A DNA stretch of 64,000 nucleotides, from NCBI RefSeq assembly GCF_002735905.1, contig NZ_PEBD01000008.1, positions 372,001-436,000 on the forward strand, read 5' to 3'. The notes under the pieces were generated by a model. That model ran no database searches. It saw only the letters and a program-made list of their open reading frames with translations, and had not been told where the DNA came from. This document shows, piece after piece, positions 1 to 7,482 of this stretch; within the stretch, counting starts at the first letter, position 1, and each line of letters starts with the position of its first letter. This DNA is from Williamsia muralis (GTDB taxonomy: Bacteria; Actinomycetota; Actinomycetes; Mycobacteriales; Mycobacteriaceae). The position numbers were made by a program, and so were the translations under genes.

Positions 1-1
1 G

Positions 2-64
2 CCCGCCCTCCACAAGGAAGCAGCCGACGGGCGGATTGCCGGGAAGGTCATCGTGCTCCCCTGA
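2..64 (+). CDS. 3' end of a zinc-type alcohol dehydrogenase/quinone oxidoreductase (partial)
   Basis: Only the last 20 codons lie in the window. They read PALHKEAADGRIAGKVIVLP and then TGA. The ending GKVIVLP, after an H-x-x-A-x-x-G-R stretch, is typical of the C terminus of medium-chain NAD(P)H-dependent oxidoreductases, where the last strand completes the domain. Substrate cannot be judged. It runs in the same direction as lon, which starts about 285 bases later behind its own promoter, so co-transcription is not needed. The family call rests on the short tail alone. Confidence 0.55.
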   Translation, partial: PALHKEAADGRIAGKVIVLP

Positions 65-291
65 ACGCCACTCGAAGTCGGGCCGACCGTCGTCGGCTCA
101 ACCGGACCCGTCAGCCCTGGATCGAGGAGAGGGCCGAGCGCGGCTTACGCGATGTGCTCGACACAAGAGAGCGGCGGGGCCAGTCCAACGTCGTGCCAGG
201 ATGGTCCGGCGCGCCGGTAAGCGCTGAGTACCGGGCTGCGTAGCACTGAACGCGATCGCGATTTCGCTCTCGAAGAACACGGACTACCAGC

Positions 292-318
292 GGGAACAAA
301 GACCACCACCGGAAAGTT
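292..318 (+). promoter_or_regulatory. SigH/SigR-type (thiol-stress ECF) promoter of lon
   Basis: A -35 element GGGAACA (292-298) is followed after 17 bases by GTTG (316-319). This fits the actinobacterial SigH/SigR consensus (GGGAAYA, about 16-17 bases, cGTT). The same arrangement with the same spacing precedes trxB at 50052 in this window. lon is a reported SigR target in Streptomyces. Transcription would start near 325-328, giving a leader of about 20-25 bases. Confidence 0.75.
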
Positions 319-336
319 GAGCCCGAAGTACTTAAC
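316..336 (+). promoter_or_regulatory. HAIR-like inverted repeat (candidate HspR operator) in the lon leader
   Basis: GTTGAGC (316-322), 7 bases, ACTTAAC (330-336). The HspR-associated inverted repeat is CTTGAGT-N7-ACTCAAG; each arm here matches 5 of 7 positions and the 7-base spacer is exact. The arms extend outward as AAA and TTT (313-315, 337-339), giving AAAGTTgAG and CTtAACTTT. It overlaps the -10 element and the expected start point, where a repressor would block transcription. lon is a known HspR target in Streptomyces. Confidence 0.55.
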
Positions 337-348
337 TTTGGAGGAAAC

Positions 349-2685
349 ATGAGCGAACTGAATCGCTTGCCGGTGTTGTTCCTGACCGACCCCGTCTTGC
401 TCCCCGGCATGGTGGTCCCGGTCGAACTGGACGATGCCGCACGCGCCGCCGTCGACGCCGCGAAGGCCTCGGAGGCGGGCAAACTCTTGGTCGCCCCTCG
501 ATTGGACGATCGCTATCCCGCCTACGGCGTCGTCGCCTCGATCGTGCAAGTCGGCCGGCTGGCCGGTGGCGAAGCGGCTGCTGTTCTCAAGGGCGAGACC
601 CGGGCCCACATCGGTTCCGGAACCACCGGCCCCGGCGCAGCGCTGTGGGTCGAGGTCGAAGCAGTGTCCGAACCCGCGGTCACCGACGAGGTGCGCGAAC
701 TGGCTGCCGAGTACAAGAAGCTCGTGTTGGCCATGCTGCAACGCCGCGAGGCCTGGCAGGTCATCGACTCGGTCAACAAACTGAGCGACCCGTCGGCGCT
801 GGCCGACACCGCCGGCTACGCGTCGTACCTCACCGACGTGCAGAAGCGACAGATGCTCGAAACCCCTGACGTGGCAGAGCGTTTGACCACGTTGATCACG
901 TGGACCCGCGATCACCTGGCCGAGGTCGAGGTGAACGACAAGATCGCCGGCGAGGTCCGCGACGGCATGGAGAAGACGCAGAAAGAGTTCCTGCTGCGTC
1001 AGCAACTGGCCGCGATCCGTAAGGAACTGGGCGAGGACGAACCCGACGGCAGCGACGACTACCGCGCCCGTGTCGAGGCGGCCGAGCTACCCGACAACGT
1101 GCGCGAAGCTGCGATACGTGAGGTCGGCAAGCTGGAACGCGCCAGCGACCAGAGCCCCGAGACGGGCTGGATCCGAACCTGGTTGGACACGGTGCTGGAC
1201 CTGCCGTGGAACGTGACCACCACCGACTCCACCGACATCAAGGGCGCCCGCGCCATCCTCGATGCCGATCACCACGGATTGGACGACGTCAAGGACCGCA
1301 TCGTCGAGTACTTGGCCGTCCGCGCTCGCCGCGCCGAACGCGGCCTGCAGGTCGTCGGTGGTCGTGGATCGGGCGCGGTGATGGTGCTGGCCGGACCTCC
1401 CGGAGTCGGCAAGACGTCGCTGGGTGAGAGTGTTGCCCGCGCCCTCGGTCGAAAGTTCGTCCGCGTCGCCCTCGGTGGCGTCCGCGACGAGGCCGAGATA
1501 CGAGGACACCGGCGTACCTATGTCGGCGCGCTGCCCGGACGTATCGTGCGTGCCATCGGCGAAGCGGGATCGATGAATCCTGTTGTGCTGCTGGACGAGA
1601 TCGACAAGGTCGGCGCCGACTACCGCGGTGACCCCAGCGCCGCGCTGCTCGAGGTGCTCGATCCGGCGCAGAACCACACCTTCCGCGACCACTACCTGGA
1701 CCTGGATCTCGACCTGTCGGATGTGGTGTTCCTGGCGACCGCCAACGTGATCGAACAGATCCCGTCGGCGCTGCTCGACCGTATGGAATTGGTGACCATC
1801 GACGGCTACACCGAAGACGACAAGGTTGCCATTGCGCGGAACTACCTACTGCCTCGGCAGCAGGAACGGGCGGCCATCACCGACGACGAGGTGGAAGTGA
1901 CCGACGCTGCGCTTCGCAAGATCGCGGCGGACTACACGCGCGAACCCGGTGTGCGACAGTTCGAGCGGCTCCTGGCCAAACTGCTGCGCAAGGTGACCAC
2001 GGCACTGGCCGGCACCGATAGCCCAGGCGGTTCCGCCAAGGTGCGGGTCGACGAGCCCGACCTGGTCGGGTACCTCGGCCGCCCCCGCTTCACGCCTGAC
2101 GCCGAAGAGCGGACGGCCGTGCCGGGTGTGGCAACCGGGCTGGCGGTCACCGGACTTGGCGGCGATGTGCTCTACATCGAAGCCGGGTCCACCGATGGCG
2201 AAGGACTGGTCCTCACCGGACAACTCGGTGACGTTATGAAGGAGTCGGCACAGATCGCGCTGAGCTACGTGCGTTCTCACGCAGTCGAATTCGGCATCGA
2301 CCCCAAGTCACTGGAACGCAGCATCCACGTGCACGTCCCAGCCGGCGCAACTCCCAAGGACGGTCCGTCCGCAGGTGTCACGATGGTGACCGCGCTGGTG
2401 TCGATGGCAACCGGACGCAAGGTGCGGGCCGACGTCGCGATGACCGGCGAGGTCACCCTCAATGGACGGGTGCTGCCCATCGGTGGCGTGAAGCAGAAGC
2501 TGCTGGCCGCCGCGCGGTCGGGAATGACCACGGTCTTCATCCCGCAACGCAACGAGCCCGATCTGGACGACGTGCCTGCCGAGGTGTTGGAGGCACTGAA
2601 CGTGCTGCCGATGACCGACGTCGCCGACATCATCGCCCAGGCGCTCGAGCCTGCTGCCGATCAAAAGGCAACCGCTGCAGCCTGA
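349..2685 (+). CDS. lon: ATP-dependent protease Lon
   Basis: Cytoplasmic AAA+ serine protease that degrades misfolded and selected regulatory proteins. The 778 residues match normal Lon length: N-terminal substrate domain (about 1-200), helical region with the EFLLRQQLAAIRKELGE segment, Walker A GPPGVGKTS, Walker B VVLLDEIDKV, and a C-terminal protease domain with PKDGPSAG (Ser about 674) and GGVKQK (Lys about 717) as the catalytic dyad. The ATG at 349 has GGAGGA 4 bases upstream (340-345). A thiol-stress promoter and a HAIR-like operator lie directly upstream, so induction by oxidative/thiol and heat stress is likely. M. tuberculosis lacks lon, while M. smegmatis and relatives keep it. Confidence 0.97.
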   Translation: MSELNRLPVLFLTDPVLLPGMVVPVELDDAARAAVDAAKASEAGKLLVAPRLDDRYPAYGVVASIVQVGRLAGGEAAAVLKGETRAHIGSGTTGPGAALWVEVEAVSEPAVTDEVRELAAEYKKLVLAMLQRREAWQVIDSVNKLSDPSALADTAGYASYLTDVQKRQMLETPDVAERLTTLITWTRDHLAEVEVNDKIAGEVRDGMEKTQKEFLLRQQLAAIRKELGEDEPDGSDDYRARVEAAELPDNVREAAIREVGKLERASDQSPETGWIRTWLDTVLDLPWNVTTTDSTDIKGARAILDADHHGLDDVKDRIVEYLAVRARRAERGLQVVGGRGSGAVMVLAGPPGVGKTSLGESVARALGRKFVRVALGGVRDEAEIRGHRRTYVGALPGRIVRAIGEAGSMNPVVLLDEIDKVGADYRGDPSAALLEVLDPAQNHTFRDHYLDLDLDLSDVVFLATANVIEQIPSALLDRMELVTIDGYTEDDKVAIARNYLLPRQQERAAITDDEVEVTDAALRKIAADYTREPGVRQFERLLAKLLRKVTTALAGTDSPGGSAKVRVDEPDLVGYLGRPRFTPDAEERTAVPGVATGLAVTGLGGDVLYIEAGSTDGEGLVLTGQLGDVMKESAQIALSYVRSHAVEFGIDPKSLERSIHVHVPAGATPKDGPSAGVTMVTALVSMATGRKVRADVAMTGEVTLNGRVLPIGGVKQKLLAAARSGMTTVFIPQRNEPDLDDVPAEVLEALNVLPMTDVADIIAQALEPAADQKATAAA

Positions 2686-2720
2686 TCGATTCTCCGCCCA
2701 CCTGTTCTCACCTCTCTCAA

Positions 2721-2733
2721 CCGCCTCAGGCGG
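2721..2733 (+). terminator. Short GC hairpin after lon
   Basis: CCGCCTCAGGCGG can fold as a CCGC/GCGG stem 36 bases beyond the lon stop. No T-tract follows, which is common for actinobacterial terminators. The rest of the 170-base spacer before the next gene shows no recognisable element apart from the ribosome binding site. Confidence 0.35.
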
Positions 2734-2855
2734 CGCGCGGGTACACGGGAACCGGTGGGCGGAGTTCTGTCACGGGTGGCTGTACTAGGTTTCGACACCA
2801 CCGCATCGAGGTAGAGCTCAGTATCGATCTCGACGTCCGAGGAAAGGACCGCCCG

Positions 2856-3197
2856 ATGAGTACACAGGCGAACGATGCGGTGGCCGAGGTGTGGGATGAC
2901 TGGAAACAGGCAGTCAACATGACGGCCGGCGAACTGGAGTCCTTCCTCGACACCCCCGAGTCGAAAGACGTGGGGGACAAGAGCTCGGGCGGGGAATCGA
3001 CCGGCCACAAGTCAGGCCGGCGGATCGTGGAGATCCTGCGTGCCACCAAGAGCGACCTGACCGATGACGATGCCGCACACATGCGCAAGGTCGTCGGCTA
3101 CGTCCATCGGCATCTGGCTCAGCGCCCCTCCGGCGACGTCTCCGACACCGCCTGGCGCTACTCGCTGATGAATTGGGGCCACGACCCCACAAAATGA
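2856..3197 (+). CDS. DUF3140 family protein
   Basis: 113-residue soluble, charged protein with the layout of DUF3140: N-terminal VAEVWDDWKQAVNMTAGELESFL, a Gly/Ser/Lys-rich middle, then SGRRIVEIL and a C-terminal KVVGYVHRHLAQRP...DTAWRYSLMNWGHDP segment. DUF3140 is widespread in actinobacteria and some fungi and has no established function; the basic C-terminal helix has led some to suspect nucleic-acid binding, which is not shown here. The ATG is preceded by GAGGAAAGGA. It stands between lon and a TfoX-domain gene, all on the same strand, with 24 bases to the next gene. Confidence 0.8.
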   Translation: MSTQANDAVAEVWDDWKQAVNMTAGELESFLDTPESKDVGDKSSGGESTGHKSGRRIVEILRATKSDLTDDDAAHMRKVVGYVHRHLAQRPSGDVSDTAWRYSLMNWGHDPTK

Positions 3198-3221
3198 AGT
3201 CGGTTGTCGCACACTTGATCC

Positions 3222-3545
3222 ATGGCGTATGACACGCACCTGGCCGACCGTGTCCGAGAACTCATGGGTCCCGAGGCGGGCGTCTCGGAAAAACGCATGT
3301 TCGGTGGTCTGGCGTTCCTGATCGACGGGCACATGGCCGTGGCGATCAGCGGGCAGGGCGGACTGATGGTCCGGGTCGACCCGGACGAATCCACGACTCT
3401 GCTCGGCCGGGCCCACGTGTCGCCGATGGTGATGCGTGGGAAGGAGCTTGCCGGTTGGATCCGCGTGGCCACGGACGGCGTCAAGACCAGAAAGCAACTC
3501 CAGACGTGGGTGGATCGCGGCGTCGCCCGAGCGCGGCTGGCGTAA
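3222..3545 (+). CDS. TfoX N-terminal domain protein
   Basis: 107-residue protein made of a single TfoX_N-type domain: AYDTHLADRVRELM, then EKRMFGGLAFLIDGHMAVAIS, a short strand LMVRVDPDE, and GWIRV near the end. The KxMFGG-x-FxxxG pattern is the family hallmark. TfoX itself regulates competence in gammaproteobacteria, but stand-alone TfoX_N proteins in actinobacteria have no proven role and no DNA-binding domain is visible. The gene follows the DUF3140 gene closely and meets the minus-strand DUF4436 gene tail to tail 7 bases later. Confidence 0.85.
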   Translation: MAYDTHLADRVRELMGPEAGVSEKRMFGGLAFLIDGHMAVAISGQGGLMVRVDPDESTTLLGRAHVSPMVMRGKELAGWIRVATDGVKTRKQLQTWVDRGVARARLA

Positions 3546-3552
3546 CCGGCAG

Positions 3553-4446
3553 TCAGGGTGCCTGGCGCCACCATGCGATGACGTACAGCGACATCGCGGT
3601 CACCAACCCGGCGACCACCCAGAGAACAACCGAGTAGTCCACCCAGGAACCGAACGGTGGCGACCCGGGGAAGATGTTTCGCAGAGGCAGCACCGCGAAG
3701 AGCATCACCGCGAACCACGTGACCATCGGCGGCTGAAAGGCCTTGCGCCGCCGTACGGTCTGGATCGACACGAACAGGGCGCACACGGGGAGGACGATCA
3801 GCACCACGCAGAGCGCGAGATCGAAGACCAGCGATCCGGCCGTCCGATCCGCGTAGATCGTGAAGGCTTGTCCCCCACCGGCGTCCTGGTCATCGGACGT
3901 CACGTCCCAACCTGTCAGTGAGTCGGTCACCACCACATCTGTCGGCAACGGGAACGAGACGGTGCCGGCCTCCGGTGACGACGCCTGGCTGAAGGCGCGC
4001 ACCACCACGTTGTCGGACCGGTATTCGTCGAGAGGCCACTCCCGGATGTCGCCGTTCGCATAGAGCTTGACCGGAAGCGGACCCACCCTGGTCCCACTGT
4101 TGAACACCAGTCGCCCATCGGCGGCGATCGGTGAGACGTCCACCACCAGTTCGTTCTTCAGATATCCGTTGTCGCCCACCAGGTCTTTGCCCGGGTACAC
4201 CGAGACATTCGCCGCCACGGAGAAATCACTGCCGTTGACGGCGTCGATGTCGAGGTAGACCAGCACACCGTTGTCGACGGCCACCCGGCCATCCTCTCCG
4301 GAGTCGCCGTCACCAGCCGCATAACCGAGGAGAACCGCAACGTAGACCACCACGACGCCCAGCACGATCAGCAGACCACGCCACCACGTTCCTCGTTTGG
4401 CCGTCTCCCGACCGTCCGCCGACACGTTGTCCACCTTTGACGCCAC
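3553..4446 (-). CDS. DUF4436 membrane protein, last gene of the type III PKS cluster
   Basis: About 297 residues. One membrane segment near the N terminus (about residues 23-43) is followed by a large extracytoplasmic domain rich in Asp, Val and Ser (about 45-200), then three membrane segments at the C terminus ending in IAWWRQAP. This is the DUF4436 layout, common in mycobacteria and relatives, function unknown. The GTG at 4446 is chosen because GGGAGG lies 6 bases upstream; an in-frame ATG at 4479 lacks one. It follows the ABC exporter gene on the same strand after 84 bases, so it may belong to the desaturase-PKS-exporter unit or have its own promoter. A role in export or cell-envelope placement of the product is a guess. 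Confidence 0.7.
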   Translation of the reverse strand: MASKVDNVSADGRETAKRGTWWRGLLIVLGVVVVYVAVLLGYAAGDGDSGEDGRVAVDNGVLVYLDIDAVNGSDFSVAANVSVYPGKDLVGDNGYLKNELVVDVSPIAADGRLVFNSGTRVGPLPVKLYANGDIREWPLDEYRSDNVVVRAFSQASSPEAGTVSFPLPTDVVVTDSLTGWDVTSDDQDAGGGQAFTIYADRTAGSLVFDLALCVVLIVLPVCALFVSIQTVRRRKAFQPPMVTWFAVMLFAVLPLRNIFPGSPPFGSWVDYSVVLWVVAGLVTAMSLYVIAWWRQAP

Positions 4447-4530
4447 CCGTGGCCTCCCGCCCTCGATACACCGCTTCACGATGCCGACGGATCGACCTCG
4501 GCTCGAAGTGAGTGTATCGGCCGAGGCGGG

Positions 4531-6234
4531 TCAACCTGCGGCTTCGCTCAGGATCGCTGCGTGCGACAACGGCCGGCCCTGCTGCAATTGGCCGAAGTCG
4601 AGCTTGACCAGCTGGTCTGCGACGTCGAAGTAGCGGTCGTCGTGTGTGATCACCACAACCGTCTTCCCGGCCCTCTTGAGGTCGGCGAGAATGTTGCGGT
4701 AGAACACCTCTCGGAACTGAGGTTCCTGATCTGCGGCCCATTCGTCGAACACGTATATCGGCCGGTCCTCGAGTAGTGCGGTGACCAACGTGAGCCGTTT
4801 GCGTTGTCCCTGCGACAACGCAAGCGTGGACAACCGGCCTTCGTGGACCGACACCTTGTGTGAAATCTGCATCTGGTCGAGGTAGCGCCGCACTTCGTCG
4901 TCGATGCCGGGCCGTCGAAACCCGAGGTAGTCCTCGAACAGGTGGAAGTCGGTGAAGACCGCTGATGCGTTCTGCCGGAACCACTCGACGTTGCCGTGGG
5001 TGATCAGCTCACCGTTGAGCGTGAGCCTGCCGGAGTGCGGGGCATAGAGTCCCGTGATCAATTTCGCGAGCGTTGATTTCCCACTGCCGTTGCCGCCCAC
5101 GATGAAGGTGACCTGGCCGGGGTCGAGCACCAGATCGATCGGTCCGAGATGGAAACCCGCCGCCGGGGGGCCGGCCGGGTGAGGTGCGCCAGGCGGTGGC
5201 GGCGGACCGGCCATCTGTTCCCCGCGATAGGTGTAGCCGAGCCCCGACAGTTCGAGCCGCGCATGCCTGGCCAGCGGCCGGTCGGTGAACGGAAGACTCG
5301 ACTCGTCGTGCATCGACGACATCGACAGGTCCATCTCTTGGATCTTCTTCAGGGCAACGTCGCCGCGCAACAGGTCGGGGATCAGATGCATGATGTTCTG
5401 CATCGGCATGGCGAGGAACGTGGTGATGAGGACGTACCCGACCATCACCTCGCGCGGCAGTTCGAGGATGACTGCCAGTCCGAACAGGATGAACGCCATG
5501 GTGCCGAGCTGACACAGCTGTCCGAATCCCTGGGCCACGGAGAACTTGGTGCCGGCTTCGACGTTCTTGGCACGCAACGCTTCCGCGGTACCCAGGAGGT
5601 GACGGTCCATGAAGTCACGTCGACGGCCCCGGTGCAGCTTCAGCTCCTTGATACCGAGCGTCACCGATTGAAAAGACCTGAGCAGGTCGTCCTCGTTCTC
5701 GCGGGCATTGCGGTAGATCTTGCGAACACGCTTGAGCACGGTTTCCACGCAGGCGATGGCGGCAAGGGTGGAGCCGACGGTGATGGCGAAGATGACTCCC
5801 GACACCACCGACAGGTACACCAGACAACCCGCGATGGTCGCGGCGTCGATGCAGATGCTCGGGATCGCCGACACTGCCTGCGACAGCGCACGTACGTCCT
5901 CGGTGAGCGTTGCCATCAGCCTGTGCATGCCGAGACGTTCGAGATGCTCGAGGGGCGCCGACACCACTCCGGTGCTGAGCTTGGCCCGTAAACGGTAGAT
6001 CGCGTTCTGCGCCAGATGGATCAGCAGGATCTGGGACAGCAGACCGGTGACCAGGACGACGGCGGCGGTGAGCAAGAACAGCTCGACGGTATGACCGGGA
6101 TGCTTGTCCGGCGAGATGATGCTGTTGATCTGGGTGACCAGGTACGCGTTGGCTGCACCGCCGATCAGGCCGGCCAGCACGGCAACCGCGATGCCCTTCC
6201 ACGACACCGACACGAGAAAGCGGATGAGTTGCAT
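4531..6234 (-). CDS. Cyclic-peptide-exporter-type ABC transporter (fused membrane and ATPase domains)
   Basis: 567-residue half transporter with an N-terminal six-helix membrane domain (about 1-300) and a C-terminal ATPase. Walker A is VGGNGSGKSTLAK, the signature is LALSQGQRKRLTL and Walker B is RPIYVFDEWAADQEPQFR. The DEWAADQ-P-FR Walker B with the LSxGQRKRL signature is characteristic of the SyrD/PvdE group, which exports peptides and siderophore precursors. A Pro/Gly-rich insert (about residues 345-365) separates the two domains, which is unusual. The start is only 12 bases after the type III PKS stop, so the two are almost certainly co-transcribed. The likely role is export of the polyketide-derived lipid or a conjugate of it; substrate is inferred from context only. 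Confidence 0.85.
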   Translation of the reverse strand: MQLIRFLVSVSWKGIAVAVLAGLIGGAANAYLVTQINSIISPDKHPGHTVELFLLTAAVVLVTGLLSQILLIHLAQNAIYRLRAKLSTGVVSAPLEHLERLGMHRLMATLTEDVRALSQAVSAIPSICIDAATIAGCLVYLSVVSGVIFAITVGSTLAAIACVETVLKRVRKIYRNARENEDDLLRSFQSVTLGIKELKLHRGRRRDFMDRHLLGTAEALRAKNVEAGTKFSVAQGFGQLCQLGTMAFILFGLAVILELPREVMVGYVLITTFLAMPMQNIMHLIPDLLRGDVALKKIQEMDLSMSSMHDESSLPFTDRPLARHARLELSGLGYTYRGEQMAGPPPPPGAPHPAGPPAAGFHLGPIDLVLDPGQVTFIVGGNGSGKSTLAKLITGLYAPHSGRLTLNGELITHGNVEWFRQNASAVFTDFHLFEDYLGFRRPGIDDEVRRYLDQMQISHKVSVHEGRLSTLALSQGQRKRLTLVTALLEDRPIYVFDEWAADQEPQFREVFYRNILADLKRAGKTVVVITHDDRYFDVADQLVKLDFGQLQQGRPLSHAAILSEAAG

Positions 6235-6246
6235 GGTGATTGCCTG

Positions 6247-7434
6247 CTACTTCCGGACGATGTCGAAGAGAAGGCCTTCGAGCGTGACCCCGGGGGCAAA
6301 AGAGAATGCGATGCCCGTGCTGACCCTGTTGGCGTCGGAGGTCCGCTTGGCCATCTGCTCGAGTACGAAGACGAGCGAGACGCTGAGCATGTTTCCGTAG
6401 CGCGCCAGGATGTCCCAGCTCGATTCGGCGCAAGCCGGGTCGAGGCCGAGGGAATGCGCCGATTCATCGATGATCTTCGGTCCGCCGGGGTGGATTGCCC
6501 ACAGGTCGATGTCGGACTTACCGAGTCCGTGGGAGCGGAGAACCCCGCTGATCACCGGATCCACACCCCGATAGATGTAACCCGGGAGATCCTCGGCCAG
6601 CTCGCAGGTGATCCCGTTGTGGTTGACGCCCAGCACGATTCCGTCCTCGGCGTCGTCGAGCAGGTGGCTGAACGTGTCGCGGATGACGATGTTGCCGGCC
6701 GGGATCGGGTGGCGGACCTCGCTGGCACCGACGACCACAGCGCCGCAGCCATCGCCGAACAGACTGTGGGTGATGACCTCGTTGATGTCGTCGGCGAACA
6801 CGGCGTTGACCGACGAGATCTCCAGACAGATGACAAGGGCCTTCTTGTCAGGATTGGCGCGCACGAAGTCCGTCGCCATCCGAATACCGTTCATCGCTGC
6901 TGCGCAGCCCATGAAGTTGACCACCACACGACTGGTCGTGCGGGGCAGACCCAGTTCCTTGATCACGGCCACATCCACTCCGGGAGCGATGAATCCGGTG
7001 CTCGTGACGAACACCAGGAGACCGACCTGGACCTCACCGGGAACGGCACCGAGCGCACGACGCGCGACGTCGACTGCCAACGGAGCGGCGTGTTCGAGGT
7101 ACAGGTTCATGCGCTCCCGGATGGTGGCCCGTTCCTGACTGAAGGCCCTGAACTCGGGGTCGGTCGGGTTGATGGCCAGGTGCCGCTCGTTGATCCGCGT
7201 CTTGTCGTACACCCGCCGAATACGCTCGCGCTGCTTCGGATCGTCGAACAGTGCGGCAACCTCCTCGGCGGCTTCGCGCTGGGTGAAGACCTGGTCGGGT
7301 GCGCCGGTGGCGATACCCTCGATGACCGCAACCGTGGTCGGTGGAGCGGGCGGAAGTGTCGGCCGGGCCACCGGGCGGCGGCCCACGTGGGTGGAGTGTG
7401 GTCCGGTGAGCGGGTGGTCGGGGATGACTGTCAT
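6247..7434 (-). CDS. Type III polyketide synthase
   Basis: 395-residue chalcone/stilbene-synthase-like enzyme that extends acyl-CoA starters with malonyl-CoA and cyclises them to pyrones or resorcinols. The catalytic Cys (about 177) sits in VVNFMGCAAAMNG, the His (about 315) in WAIHPGGPK and the Asn (about 348) in RYGNMLS, so the triad is complete. The ATG at 7434 follows AAAGGAAC; an in-frame ATG at 7455 would fall on top of that site and is less likely. It is preceded after 48 bases by a cytochrome b5-desaturase and followed after 12 bases by an exporter, which suggests a long-chain, possibly desaturated starter and a secreted or envelope-lodged product. Related mycobacterial enzymes (PKS18, PKS11) make long-chain alkylpyrones. 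Confidence 0.93.
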   Translation of the reverse strand: MTVIPDHPLTGPHSTHVGRRPVARPTLPPAPPTTVAVIEGIATGAPDQVFTQREAAEEVAALFDDPKQRERIRRVYDKTRINERHLAINPTDPEFRAFSQERATIRERMNLYLEHAAPLAVDVARRALGAVPGEVQVGLLVFVTSTGFIAPGVDVAVIKELGLPRTTSRVVVNFMGCAAAMNGIRMATDFVRANPDKKALVICLEISSVNAVFADDINEVITHSLFGDGCGAVVVGASEVRHPIPAGNIVIRDTFSHLLDDAEDGIVLGVNHNGITCELAEDLPGYIYRGVDPVISGVLRSHGLGKSDIDLWAIHPGGPKIIDESAHSLGLDPACAESSWDILARYGNMLSVSLVFVLEQMAKRTSDANRVSTGIAFSFAPGVTLEGLLFDIVRK

Positions 7435-7482
7435 GGGAGTTCCTTTCGGGTGCAATGGCGTTGTAATGCAATATGTTCGGAT

